Below, piece after piece: positions 54,478-63,546 of a stretch of 64,000 nucleotides of DNA. This DNA comes from UKL13-3 sp943369665 (lineage in GTDB: Bacteria > Bacteroidota > Bacteroidia > UKL13-3): NCBI GenBank assembly GCA_943369665.1, contig CALRNX020000002.1, forward strand, positions 62,001 through 126,000. The letters are read 5' to 3'. The translations under genes and the position numbers were made by a program. The notes under the pieces were generated by a model. The model worked only from the letters and a program-made list of their open reading frames with translations, had not been told where the DNA came from and searched no databases. Numbering within the stretch: position 1 is the first letter of the stretch; each line of letters opens with the position of its first letter.

Positions 54478-54981
54478 ATGAAAACAAGACTAATTTTAAT
54501 GGGACTAATAAGCGCAGCGCTATTCGTTTCCACTCCGGGATGTAAAGACAAAGACAAAGAAGGTTGTACAGATCCAAATGCCGACAACTATGATTCGGAC
54601 GCAGATGTAAACAAAAACTGCAGATACAGACATGCATCCAATATTGATATCAGCGATATTCCAACAACAAAAGCAGGAGGAGACAGCTGGGATGATGCTG
54701 ATGGACCGGATATTAAAATCAATTATGGTAAAAGCAGCGATCCCGGATATGCTTATACAACGAATACTGCAGAAAATGCAGGAACATCGGGTACGCTTAT
54801 TCCATCAAGTGATGTAACTTTCAACAACGAAGAATGGAAATTTGAATTGGTAGATGCAGATCTTTTGGGTAGTGAAGTGATCGCTTCAGGTACATTCCGT
54901 CCATTGGGCTCAACAAAAGATAATACCATTGAAGTTAAAGCAAACGGTGTAACACTTAAATTTAAATACACAATTCAGTAA
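54478..54981 (+). CDS. Lipoprotein with a GCTDPNA-type Asp-rich motif
   Basis: The 167-aa protein has a lipoprotein signal (MKTRLILMGLISAALFVSTP, then GC). A Cys- and Asp-rich segment GCTDPNADNYDSDADVNKNC follows, a motif widespread in surface proteins of Bacteroidota and probably calcium-binding. The remaining ~110 residues are beta-rich (FNNEEWKFELVDADLLG, GTFRPLGSTKDNTIEVKANG) and unassigned. A terminator lies about 105 bp downstream. Confidence 0.8.
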   Translation: MKTRLILMGLISAALFVSTPGCKDKDKEGCTDPNADNYDSDADVNKNCRYRHASNIDISDIPTTKAGGDSWDDADGPDIKINYGKSSDPGYAYTTNTAENAGTSGTLIPSSDVTFNNEEWKFELVDADLLGSEVIASGTFRPLGSTKDNTIEVKANGVTLKFKYTIQ

Positions 54982-55083
54982 AGAACTTTTCTCTGTGAAA
55001 AGAACAGCAATACCAAAGGCTCTTTTCAATTCAAAATCCAGCAATGGAGTGCATTTCGGATAGAAAATTAATCCTGGGTATTC

Positions 55084-55118
55084 AAAAATGCCTCTTCTTC
55101 GGGAGAGGCATTTTTTTT
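55084..55118 (+). terminator. Intrinsic terminator
   Basis: A 12-bp stem AAAAATGCCTCT (55084-55095) / AGAGGCATTTTT (55104-55115) has a TTCGG-containing loop and is followed by a T run. It ends the lipoprotein transcript. Confidence 0.85.
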
Positions 55119-55179
55119 ATCAGAAATTCAAAATGGCGTGGCATAACCTTTGGATATTATTCATAAAAAAATAACCATT

Positions 55180-55692
55180 ATGAAAACAAAAAATATCTGC
55201 ATAATATGGATCGCTTTTGTCTTTCCATTTATAACCCAAGCACAGTCGCCTGCAATAAACACATACGCTTACCATACAGCAATTGGATTACGTATTGGCG
55301 GAACATCTGGTTTAAACGTTAAACATTTATATGGAAGCGGATCAGCACTGGAAGGTATTATCGGAATATGGGACGATGCTTTCAGCATTACCGGTTTGTA
55401 TGAAAAATATACCAATGCCGGAGCCCCTGGTTTAAACTGGTATTATGGAGGGGGATTCCATGTGGCCGTTGAGAACAATTATTACCACGACCATAAACAC
55501 TATTACTATAGAGATCGTTACACAGGTGGTGGAGTCGGGCTTGGTATTGATGGTATTGTCGGAATAGAATATAAAATTAACCCAATACCTTTTGCGGTTA
55601 GTTTTGACCTTAAACCATTTATAGAAATGAATACAGGAGGCGGAGCTTTTTTTTCCCTTGATCCCGGACTTGGATTAAAATTCGCCTTTTAA
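55180..55692 (+). CDS. Small secreted protein, probable outer-membrane beta-barrel
   Basis: The ATG at 55180 starts a signal peptide (MKTKNICIIWIAFVFPFITQ). The mature ~150 residues alternate polar and aromatic or glycine residues (TAIGLRIGGTSGLNVKHLYG, GLNWYYGGGFHVAV, GIDGIVGIEYKINPIPFAVS) and end in Phe (GLGLKFAF), as beta-barrels inserted by the BAM machinery do. A His/Tyr-rich loop (NNYYHDHKHYYYRDRY) could bind metal. Family unknown. Confidence 0.78.
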   Translation: MKTKNICIIWIAFVFPFITQAQSPAINTYAYHTAIGLRIGGTSGLNVKHLYGSGSALEGIIGIWDDAFSITGLYEKYTNAGAPGLNWYYGGGFHVAVENNYYHDHKHYYYRDRYTGGGVGLGIDGIVGIEYKINPIPFAVSFDLKPFIEMNTGGGAFFSLDPGLGLKFAF

Positions 55693-55713
55693 AGTAACAG
55701 CCTTTCATTTTAC

Positions 55714-55755
55714 AAAGAGCAGATATCCTGATCCAAGGATATTTACTCTTTTGCA
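55714..55755 (+). terminator. Possible imperfect terminator in a 320-bp gap
   Basis: GATATCC and GGATATT with outer AAAGAG/CTCTTT arms form an imperfect hairpin followed by a T-rich stretch. The rest of the gap to 56012 (55756-56012) shows nothing I can name. Confidence 0.4.
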
Positions 55756-56012
55756 TTTTTGTTCATTAACCGAGAAATTGTGTGGAATAAAATTCCCAAC
55801 CGGCAATAAAATCCACAGTACCGGTTAGATCATACTCTCAGAAAGAAATTGCTGCGCCAAAAAATGCCTGATGAAATACTAAGTATTCACTAACCCTTCA
55901 CCTTATTTCGAATTGAAACTTGTTTTATCTGTTCTTCAGACAATACATGAAAGCATATTGGGCATATTGATTGTATCGCTCATTACAACTATTTAAACTA
56001 AACTTAATCATT

Positions 56013-56669
56013 ATGAAAACTACATTTTTTAAAAGAGCGGTGAATACATTATTCATATTTTCATTGCTTACAACTTTTTTGATCACTTCGTGCAGCGACT
56101 CAGAGAAAGAAAACACGCGTAAATCGTTGAATGAATTCAAAGCCTATGTAAAAGAGCACAAAGATGCTACAGCAAACTATATGGACCAGAAATGGGAAGA
56201 CATAGAGAAGGAATACGATGAAAAGAGAGTTGAGTTAGACAAGAAGGCCGACAAAATGGATCAGGAAATGAAAGATAGTTACCAGGCAACTGTTAATGAT
56301 TGGGAAGCGTTTAAAGCTGACTACCTGAACAAACAACAAGAAAAAGAGGATATGGCCAAAGCAGAAAAATTGAAAGCCACGATCGTTCCTTCGGATATTC
56401 ATACCGACCTTTCGAATGTTAACGAAAAAAATATTGTGAGTGTATTCGAACACTTTGTAAATACTGTAGATAACCAGAAAGAAATGTACAGCAAAGAAGA
56501 GTGGATAAACATCAACAATTACTGGAAAAGCTTAAACGACATATCAGCACGTTTGGATGATGAACAAAAAATCACAAAAGCAGATAACAGGAAATTAGAC
56601 GGGCAACGAATCAAATACGGAGCTATAAAAGCTTTAAACAAGCCGTTTGCTGAATCTGAAAACAAATAA
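56013..56669 (+). CDS. Helical lipoprotein of unknown function
   Basis: The ATG at 56013 is chosen because it starts a lipoprotein signal (MKTTFFKRAVNTLFIFSLLT, lipobox ITSC). The 218-aa product is highly charged and helical, with a likely coiled coil at about residues 40-110 (MDQKWEDIEKEYDEKRVELD, then KKADKMDQEMKDSYQATVND). I do not recognise a domain beyond similarity to small stress-related periplasmic proteins. A terminator follows 37 bp after the stop. Confidence 0.75.
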   Translation: MKTTFFKRAVNTLFIFSLLTTFLITSCSDSEKENTRKSLNEFKAYVKEHKDATANYMDQKWEDIEKEYDEKRVELDKKADKMDQEMKDSYQATVNDWEAFKADYLNKQQEKEDMAKAEKLKATIVPSDIHTDLSNVNEKNIVSVFEHFVNTVDNQKEMYSKEEWININNYWKSLNDISARLDDEQKITKADNRKLDGQRIKYGAIKALNKPFAESENK

Positions 56670-56705
56670 CAGCAAACACAGAAGATAATCACCGTTACAA
56701 CGTTC

Positions 56706-56741
56706 AAAACAGCCTTTATTATGTAAAGGCTGTTTTGATTT
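56706..56741 (+). terminator. Intrinsic terminator
   Basis: A perfect 12-bp stem AAAACAGCCTTT (56706-56717) / AAAGGCTGTTTT (56725-56736) has a 7-nt loop, followed by GATTTTTT. Confidence 0.9.
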
Positions 56742-56779
56742 TTTGCTTATTCGACTTTTAAACCCAAAAGTGAATTCAC

Positions 56780-57330
56780 ATGAAGAACACAAAAAGCGTT
56801 TTTGAAAAAACGCATTCGAACGGTTTGCTCTTGCGGCTACAAAAGCAGCAGGGAGCACTGCAGCATTTGCGTGTGCGGCCGGCTTAATCCTTACCTGGTT
56901 GATCAGCGGACCACTGTTTGGATTTTCAGACACATGGCAACTGGTTATCAATACGGGAACAACCATTATAACATTCCTAATGGTTTTTTTAATTCAAAAG
57001 ACTCAAAACAAAGATTCTATTGTGATCCAGGTGAAACTGAATGAACTGGTGGCTGCTGATCATTTTGCAAGCAACCGAATAATTAATGTGGAAGACCTGA
57101 CTGAACAAGAACTCAACATACTGCATCATTATTACCAGGAACTTGCTGAAATGACCAAAAAAGCAACCGATATCAAGAGTTCTCATTCAGTTGAAGAGGC
57201 AAGGGATAAGCATGAACTTAAGATGAAAAAAGTAAGTCTTGGCAAACTCAAAAAAAGTCCGCGCTCAGCAAATCAAAGGCGCAAACCTAAACCTGCAAAA
57301 GGTTCCGGAAACAAATTACCAGATCAGTAA
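56780..57330 (+). pseudogene. Low-affinity iron permease family protein, frameshifted
   Basis: The ATG at 56780 begins MKNTKSVFEK, then the frame runs out after 35 codons. The -1 frame continues directly from the A6 run at 56805-56810 with NAFERFALAATKAAGSTAAF, GPLFGFSDTWQLVINTGTTI and TFLMVFLIQKTQNKDS, a textbook match to the PF04120 family (two or three membrane helices, a poorly defined role near iron uptake). One missing A in the A tract explains the break. The choices are a real mutation, a sequencing or assembly error in a homopolymer, or slippage that restores the frame. The C-terminal tail is basic (RRKPKPAKG). A restored product would be ~183 aa. Confidence 0.8.
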
Positions 57331-57421
57331 ATTACCTATTGTCCAATCTTATTTTAGGGTTATATTTAAATTTATTACCCACATCATAGCCCTTGATATA
57401 AATATTGCATCACATAAAATC

Positions 57422-59491
57422 ATGAATGAGGAGCAAAACATACCGCAACATTTTGTAGAACCAGTATCGGATAGATCAAGTGAACAATTGTTAAAAAATG
57501 AAGCCAAATACAAACGGTTGTTATTAAGCTTGCCCGTTGCTGTTTATACATGCGATAAAAAGGGAATGATCGAATTTTACAATGATGCGGCTGTAACATT
57601 ATGGGGGCGCAAACCAGAAATCGGGAAAGAGATTTGGTGCGGATCCTGGAAAATATTCCGACCTGATGGCACACTCCTTCCAACTGATGAATATCCAATG
57701 GCATGGGCTTTAAAGGAAGGAAAAAAAGTAACAGGAACAGAAATTATTATTGAACGGCCCGATGGTGACAGGAGGAACGTATTGCCTTACCCTGAACCCA
57801 TTATTGATGATACCGGAAATATTACGGGTGCCATTAATACGTTAATTGACATCACAGCCCAAAAGCAAACAGGTTTTGCTCAGGAAGACAAACCGGGAAA
57901 AACAGTCTTAAAACGCACCAAGGAATTGTATCAAAAAAAGATCGATCTTATAGAAAGTGAAGAACAGTATCATAGAATGATCGATGAGGTACAGGATTAT
58001 GCGATACTGATGCTGGATGAAAATGGTATCATCATAAACTGGAATAAAGGTGTAGAGAAAATAAAAGGTTACCAATCACATGAGATCATTGGAAAAAGGT
58101 TCTCAGTTTTTTACCGCAAGGAAGACCTGGACATTAACTTACCGGATCGACTATTAAAGGAGGCCAGAGAAAATGGAAGGGCCCTACATGAAGGTTGGCG
58201 TGTTCGGAAAGACGGATCGCTTTTTTGGGGAGGTATAACCATTACGGCACTGCACAATAATGCAAATGAAGTTATTGGCTACACCAAGGTAACCAGAGAC
58301 CTCACAGAACGGAAAAATACCGAAGAATACTTAAGCGCCCAAGCCGCTGAATTGTTACGAAAAAATGCAGCGCTGAATGCTCAGAAGGAATTTGTCGAGC
58401 TCATTTTAGACTCGTCTGTTGATCTGATAGCTGTTTTTGACAAAGAACTGCGGTATGTTTCACTTAATAAGCAAGCAATAGAAGTATATAAAAGAAACGA
58501 CCTGATCGGTCAGAAAATACATGAAGTTTTTCCCGAAACAATTGAATCAGGTATGTATGAAGACCTGCTTAAAGCGCTCAACGGAATTACCATCCAAAAT
58601 TTTTCATACAAATCCAATGTACTGAACCGATATTTCGAAAACTATTATATTCCACTGAGAAATGAGTCACAGGAAATATATGGGGTGCTTGCCATTGGTC
58701 ACGATAATTCAGCAGTATTGCAAGCTGCTGAAAAAGTAAAAATTGCCAATGCCGAACTAGAGAAAAAAAATAAAGAGCTGGAACGTAGTAATAATAGCTT
58801 GGAGCAATTTGCTTATGTATCGAGTCATGACCTGCAAGAGCCGTTGCGTAAAATACAAACCTTTTCTGATCTCATTTTAACCCGCATCAATGAACCGACA
58901 TTTAAACCGGATGAATACCTGAAAAAAATTAACGCTTCCGCAAACCGGATGTCGTTATTGATCAACGACCTGTTAAATTTCTCACGTTTGAGTAAAGCAG
59001 ATGAATTATATGAAACCGTAAACCTGGAGAATGTATTGGATCGAATCAGAAATGATTTTGAATTGCTGATCAACCAAAAAAATGCGATAATTAAAGCATC
59101 CCAGCTACCCACTATACAAGCGATCCCGATTCAAATGAACCAGCTATTCTACAATATGATCAGCAATGCGCTGAAGTTTTGTGAAAACGAACCATTGCTC
59201 CAGATAACCGGGACAACTCTTGCAAAAGAAATCATCTGGGCTCATCCGCAATTAGACAAAGAAAGAAATTATGTACATCTCAATTTCAGGGACAATGGAA
59301 TCGGGTTTGATCCTGCATATGCTTCCCAGATCTTTACTATTTTTCAACGATTGAATAGCCACCAGCAATATAGCGGTACGGGAATAGGACTGGCCATATG
59401 CAAAAAAATAGTCGATAACCATGGTGGTTATATTACCGCTTCGAGTGAAATAGGGAAAGGAGCTTCTTTTGATGTTTATCTTCCAATTTAA
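57422..59491 (+). CDS. Multi-PAS sensor histidine kinase
   Basis: The ATG at 57422 is chosen; the longer frame from 57239 overlaps the preceding gene. The 689-aa soluble protein has three PAS domains (about residues 24-146, 180-300 and 325-440; for example VPVYTCDKKGMIEFYNDAA-like and DYAILMLDENGIIINWNKGV) and a short coil. A HisKA domain with the His near 468 (FAYVSSHDLQEPLRKIQTF) and an HATPase (NQLFYNMISNALKFC, RDNGIGFDP, GTGIGLAICKKIVDNHGG) complete it. It senses an internal signal, probably redox or a small ligand; no partner regulator is fused. Confidence 0.94.
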   Translation: MNEEQNIPQHFVEPVSDRSSEQLLKNEAKYKRLLLSLPVAVYTCDKKGMIEFYNDAAVTLWGRKPEIGKEIWCGSWKIFRPDGTLLPTDEYPMAWALKEGKKVTGTEIIIERPDGDRRNVLPYPEPIIDDTGNITGAINTLIDITAQKQTGFAQEDKPGKTVLKRTKELYQKKIDLIESEEQYHRMIDEVQDYAILMLDENGIIINWNKGVEKIKGYQSHEIIGKRFSVFYRKEDLDINLPDRLLKEARENGRALHEGWRVRKDGSLFWGGITITALHNNANEVIGYTKVTRDLTERKNTEEYLSAQAAELLRKNAALNAQKEFVELILDSSVDLIAVFDKELRYVSLNKQAIEVYKRNDLIGQKIHEVFPETIESGMYEDLLKALNGITIQNFSYKSNVLNRYFENYYIPLRNESQEIYGVLAIGHDNSAVLQAAEKVKIANAELEKKNKELERSNNSLEQFAYVSSHDLQEPLRKIQTFSDLILTRINEPTFKPDEYLKKINASANRMSLLINDLLNFSRLSKADELYETVNLENVLDRIRNDFELLINQKNAIIKASQLPTIQAIPIQMNQLFYNMISNALKFCENEPLLQITGTTLAKEIIWAHPQLDKERNYVHLNFRDNGIGFDPAYASQIFTIFQRLNSHQQYSGTGIGLAICKKIVDNHGGYITASSEIGKGASFDVYLPI

Positions 59492-59553
59492 GGAGTGATA
59501 TTTTATTCTGGCATCATTTTGTAATCTATTTACGATAACAAATACACACAACT

Positions 59554-59724
59554 ATGTTAAAATGGGCAGCTACATTTTTATTGATCGCCATAGTGGCGGC
59601 AATATTCGGATTTACAGATATCGCAGCAGGTGCAGCGGGAATTGCAAAAGTATTATTCTTCATCTTCCTTGTGCTAATGATCCTGGTCGTGATCTTCGGA
59701 GGGATGATCTTTAAAAAGAAATAA
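59554..59724 (+). CDS. DUF1328 small membrane protein
   Basis: This 56-aa protein consists of two membrane helices, MLKWAATFLLIAIVAAIFGF and IAKVLFFIFLVLMILVVIFG, joined by a short TDIAAGAAG turn and ending in KKK. The pattern is diagnostic of DUF1328 (YtjA-like) proteins, which are often induced by stress. The gene is convergent with the receiver-kinase gene. Confidence 0.92.
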   Translation: MLKWAATFLLIAIVAAIFGFTDIAAGAAGIAKVLFFIFLVLMILVVIFGGMIFKKK

Positions 59725-59867
59725 AACGTCCTTCCGCAGTTTGGAAATGATATTCCTGATTTAAATAAACAGAAAGAACCAATGATCAAAACAGATAGTT
59801 GATGATCCTGTAGGAAAAAATCCACATTTATGTCCATTTAAACTCCCGCAACATTCAGAACAATTTT

Positions 59868-61139
59868 TTAGTTTGCGAAAGCACTTTTGTTGATCGTTGA
59901 GTTGGGCAACGCGAAGGGTAATAAAATGATAAAAGTAGAACCTTCACCCATTTTACTTTTGGCAGAGATGAAACCATTGTGCTCCTCAACAATTTTTTTG
60001 CAAAGGGTTAATCCAATTCCGGTTCCTTCAAAATCAGAAGCTGCATGAAGCCTTTTGAACATCCCAAAAATTTGCTCTGCATATTTTTGCTCAAAGCCAA
60101 TCCCATTGTCCTCAACATAGATCCTCCAATACTTATCAGGATTGCCACTCCCTTTTTTACGTTCAAACGTAATGGTGTCTGCGTATATTTTAATAACAGG
60201 CTTTACCTCTTTTTTACTGTATTTAAGTGCATTCCCGATTAAGTTATTAAAAAGTGGTCTCATTAAACCCGGGCTTACAAATAAAGAAGGAAGCTTTTCA
60301 ATCATTATGGTTGCTCCTTTCGCTTCTATATTGGATTGTAAATCTGATAGCACTTCATCCAGAACCACGTTTAGATCACTGTTTTCGAAAGCATCTTTTT
60401 CGAGCGAAATTTTAGAAAATGTGAGGATATCCTTTATAAGTGTTTGCATCCGCTCACCGGCCTTTTGTATCCTGTCAATATACATCAACGCCTCATCATC
60501 AAATATGCTTTCATATTTTGAAAACAACCTGTCGCTGAACATTCTTATTTTCCGCAAGGGCTCCTGCAAATCATGTGATGCCATAAACGCAAAACGATCC
60601 AGTTCTTTATTAGCCGTTTCCAAACGCTCAATACTTTCCAGAAGTTGTTGGTTGAGAGCCTTTACCTTTCCTTCCGAAATTTTACGTTCATTCACTTCTG
60701 CTTCGAGACTCTTGTTAATGCTGATGAGCTTTTGCTCTTGTAAAAGCAGAGTGTGGTTTGTACGATATAAGTCTATAAACATTGCAACTTTTGCCCGAAG
60801 CAATTCCGGTTTGATGGGTTTATAAATATAATCAACAGCTCCTGTCCTATACCCTTTAAAAATATTTTCATCACCATAACTATTGGCAATCATAAAAATG
60901 ATGGGCATATGCTTCAGTTTTTCGCATTCATAGATCAATGATGCCGTTTCAAGTCCGCTCAAACTTGGCATTTCAAGATCCATCAATATCAATGCAAAAT
61001 CGAACTCAGTAAGCAATATCTTTAGCGCCTGCCTTTCCGATTTTGCTTTTGTAAATTTAAATCCCTCTTTTTCCAGAAGGGTTTCAATCGACATCAGATT
61101 ATCATCACTGTCATCTACTAATAGTATTTGGGGTTGCAT
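59868..61139 (-). CDS. Receiver-histidine kinase hybrid (REC-HisKA-HATPase)
   Basis: The 423-aa protein starts with a receiver domain (residues ~1-125: ILLVDDSDDNL, phosphoacceptor Asp in LILMDLEMPSLSG, Lys in YIYKPIKPE). A coiled coil (125-180), HisKA with His near 188 (FAFMASHDLQEPLRKIRMF) and HATPase (FNNLIGNALKYSKK, EDNGIGFEQ, GTGIGLTLCKKIVEEHNG) follow. The switch Thr/Ser of the receiver (usually LTA) is replaced by Ile in IFMIANSYGDE, so signalling may not follow the usual conformational route. Its start lies 13 bp from the receiver-domain pseudogene, which suggests both once belonged to one phosphorelay operon. Confidence 0.93.
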   Translation of the reverse strand: MQPQILLVDDSDDNLMSIETLLEKEGFKFTKAKSERQALKILLTEFDFALILMDLEMPSLSGLETASLIYECEKLKHMPIIFMIANSYGDENIFKGYRTGAVDYIYKPIKPELLRAKVAMFIDLYRTNHTLLLQEQKLISINKSLEAEVNERKISEGKVKALNQQLLESIERLETANKELDRFAFMASHDLQEPLRKIRMFSDRLFSKYESIFDDEALMYIDRIQKAGERMQTLIKDILTFSKISLEKDAFENSDLNVVLDEVLSDLQSNIEAKGATIMIEKLPSLFVSPGLMRPLFNNLIGNALKYSKKEVKPVIKIYADTITFERKKGSGNPDKYWRIYVEDNGIGFEQKYAEQIFGMFKRLHAASDFEGTGIGLTLCKKIVEEHNGFISAKSKMGEGSTFIILLPFALPNSTINKSAFAN

Positions 61140-61151
61140 GAAATTCGTTTG

Positions 61152-61445
61152 TTATTTATAAAACCATACACGCTTCAGCGTTAATAGTTGATCAATCTTT
61201 ACGGGTTCTATCGTATACTCAAAGGCTCCCTTCAATACATTTCTGACGGTCGCCTTTCATTGCTTTAGCGGTAACGGCCATGTAGTGTTTATACTCCCTT
61301 CTGATCTTTTATGTGGTATCATATCCATCAATACCATATTAACAGAAGGATTCCCATTAATACAAGCCGCTTAAAAAACAGCTGTTAATGCGAATACACT
61401 CCTAACCGCACACAACCCAAATATTTTTTCCTGTCAGAGCGGAAC
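61152..61445 (-). pseudogene. Eroded receiver domain of a hybrid histidine kinase
   Basis: No intact ORF exists, but minus-strand fragments in changing frames line up in order with a receiver domain: GKNIWVV (start strand, acidic pair lost), then VRSVFALTAVF, then PSVNMVLMDM (phosphoacceptor Asp region), then IRREYKHYMAVTAKAMKGDR and QKCIEG. The tail GAFEYTIEPVKIDQLLTLKR followed by VWFYK and a stop at 61152 completes it. The EPVKIDQLL tail is typical of the last receiver in large Bacteroidota hybrid kinases. Several frameshifts, a stop and two internal deletions show a long-dead gene. The rest of the 595-bp gap (61446-61733) holds no gene I can support. Confidence 0.75.
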
Positions 61446-61733
61446 ATGCTTTCATTCATATACCCTCCGAAACAAATCAACTCTCGACATTTTTTTTGCC
61501 ATTGCCCATCAACATAATCAAAAGAAAAAAAGTGAATGACGTTTCGATCAATATGTTGTTTGTGTTTTTTGTTGGCATGAGATTATGTATATGGTATAAT
61601 AAACTGAGAAATGACTACCACAAATCTTTTTTCTCATGTCATCAATATGCTTGTTACCGGGTTCAGTATTTATTACCAGAAACACACAAAAAGCACAAAC
61701 GAAAAACGCTGACCTTTACGGTTCGCGTTTATT

Positions 61734-63143
61734 TTACAACAATTGATATTGTTTTAATTTATTATAGAGTGTCTTTCGATCAATGTCTAGTGCTTTTGCT
61801 GCTTTCGATTTGTTATAGTTCACTTGCTTAAGCACTTCTACGATCGTTTTGTATTCGGCACTTAAAGCAATTGATTTCAAATCGTTCTTTACAGGTTTTT
61901 CAGGAGTAGCAGGTTGGTCTTCACTTGTTGCTCCAAGGTTAAAAGAGAATTTTTCATAGAATGATATCTCGTGTGGTAAAGAGTTTAACTGAACTTCAGC
62001 TCCATCCGTTAAAAGAGCAACACGTTTAATAACATTGTGCATCTCTCTTAAATTGCCCGGCCACCTGTAGTTTCTAAAAACTTCTAATACTTCAGGAGAA
62101 AATCCCTGGATATCTTTTCCTAATTCTGCTCCAGCCAATTTTAAAAAATGATTGGCAAATAACTCAATATCTTTTCCACGTTCACGTAACGGATAAAGGT
62201 GAATACTGAACTCATTAAACCGGTGATACAGGTCTTCTCTAAACTTTCCGCGAGTGCTCATCTCCGTTAACTTTTCATTCGAAGCCACAATGATCCGGAT
62301 ATCAATGTCAATTTCTTTGGTACCTCCTACATGGCGTAATTTTCGTTCCTGAACAACACGCAATAAAGCAATTTGTGTATCATAAGGAAGATTGGAAATC
62401 TCATCTAAAAATACAGTTCCTCCATTAGCCATTTCAAAGTGACCGATCTTTTGAGATAAAGCTCCTGTAAAAGCGCCCTTTTCATGACCAAACAATTCAC
62501 TTCCGGCCAATTCTTTTGTCAATGCTCCACAATCCACACTCACAAAAGGCATATTTTTTCTTTGACTGTTATTATGAATTGCTTGTGCTACAGATTCCTT
62601 TCCTGTGCCACTCTCACCATAAATAATAACGCTGTAATTAGTTGGGGCCACCAATGCAATTTGTTTTTCGATCTCTTTCGCTTCAGGACTGATTCCTTTA
62701 ATAAAACCGCCATCAACGAGTTCTCTTTTTTTCTTGCCTTTGCTTTCTGATACTTCCTGGTCGGCATTTTCTGCACCATTTTCGCGTTTCGCAATTGCTT
62801 TATTGATCAACATCAAGATTTCATCGGGAAGAAGAGGCTTGGTGATATAGTCAAACGCTCCTTGCTTTATAACGTCTACTGCAACTTTCACATCTGAATA
62901 CCCGGTAATAATAATTACCTGCGTAGATGAATCTTTTTCCTTTACCTTTTGAAGGATCTCTCTTCCATCAGTATTTCCTAAACGGAAATCGGATAATACC
63001 ACATCATAATTGTTCTTTTCAATTAATGAAAAAGCATTCTCCCTGGAGTAAGATACCTGAACAGAAAATCCATTCTTGGTAAGGAATCTGTCAAGCAAAT
63101 GACACATGTCAATATCGTCATCAATAACAAGTATATTATACAT
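61734..63143 (-). CDS. Sigma-54-dependent response regulator (NtrC family)
   Basis: The 469-aa protein has a receiver domain (residues ~1-120, Asp in VVLSDFRLG, Thr in IIITGYSD, Lys in YITKPL) and an AAA+ domain (~145-380: Walker A GESGTGKES, sigma-54 contact GAFTGA within ELFGHEKGAFTGA, Walker B GTVFLDEIS). A C-terminal Fis helix-turn-helix follows (NYNKSKAAKALDIDRKTLYN). It would activate sigma-54 promoters upon phosphorylation, possibly by one of the neighbouring kinases. It is 2 bp from the lone receiver gene upstream, so the two are translated together. Confidence 0.95.
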   Translation of the reverse strand: MYNILVIDDDIDMCHLLDRFLTKNGFSVQVSYSRENAFSLIEKNNYDVVLSDFRLGNTDGREILQKVKEKDSSTQVIIITGYSDVKVAVDVIKQGAFDYITKPLLPDEILMLINKAIAKRENGAENADQEVSESKGKKKRELVDGGFIKGISPEAKEIEKQIALVAPTNYSVIIYGESGTGKESVAQAIHNNSQRKNMPFVSVDCGALTKELAGSELFGHEKGAFTGALSQKIGHFEMANGGTVFLDEISNLPYDTQIALLRVVQERKLRHVGGTKEIDIDIRIIVASNEKLTEMSTRGKFREDLYHRFNEFSIHLYPLRERGKDIELFANHFLKLAGAELGKDIQGFSPEVLEVFRNYRWPGNLREMHNVIKRVALLTDGAEVQLNSLPHEISFYEKFSFNLGATSEDQPATPEKPVKNDLKSIALSAEYKTIVEVLKQVNYNKSKAAKALDIDRKTLYNKLKQYQLL

Positions 63144-63145
63144 AT

Positions 63146-63502
63146 TTATCCTATTAGCTCTTTTGTTTTTTCAATGATCTGCACCAACGAAAATGGTTTA
63201 ATTAATATTCCATCTGCGTGATAGTCGTATGCTTTGTAAATATCATCATTGGCACTTATCATACAGATCTTTACAGAAGGTAATGAATCCTTAAAATATC
63301 CGATATGGTTTAGTCCGTTTCCATCAGGAAGATTAATATCCAGGAAAAGTAGATCCGGCTTCAATTCATCAAATATAACCTTTCCTTCGCTCAATCCCTT
63401 TGCATTTTCTATACAATATCCTTTCGTCTTTAATACGATGGACATCAATAAATTTGTATCAATTTCATCATTTATAACCAGTACTTTCTTCATTTCTGCC
63501 AT
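63146..63502 (-). CDS. Single-domain response regulator
   Basis: The 118-aa protein is a stand-alone receiver with phosphoacceptor Asp in LLFLDINLPDGNG, Ser in ICMISAND and Lys in ILIKPF. The acidic pocket reads INDE instead of the usual DDE, so the first Asp is replaced by Asn. I place the start at the ATG at 63502, which follows an AAGGTGA ribosome-binding site, rather than the GTG at 63511. It could act as a phosphorelay intermediate or as phosphate sink for the kinases around it. Confidence 0.9.
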   Translation of the reverse strand: MAEMKKVLVINDEIDTNLLMSIVLKTKGYCIENAKGLSEGKVIFDELKPDLLFLDINLPDGNGLNHIGYFKDSLPSVKICMISANDDIYKAYDYHADGILIKPFSLVQIIEKTKELIG

Positions 63503-63546
63503 GGAAGTCACCTTATTTAACCAATTTAAATGAATAAAAAGGAATA

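Noticed and set aside
60142..60825. Long 227-codon open frame on the plus strand opposite the REC-kinase
   Set aside because: It is antisense to a clearly conserved kinase, is serine- and leucine-rich without domains, and follows from the codon use of the real gene.
61496..61831. 111-codon plus-strand frame in the gap before the NtrC-type gene
   Set aside because: It runs into the antisense of the conserved Fis domain and its composition is atypical for a protein here.
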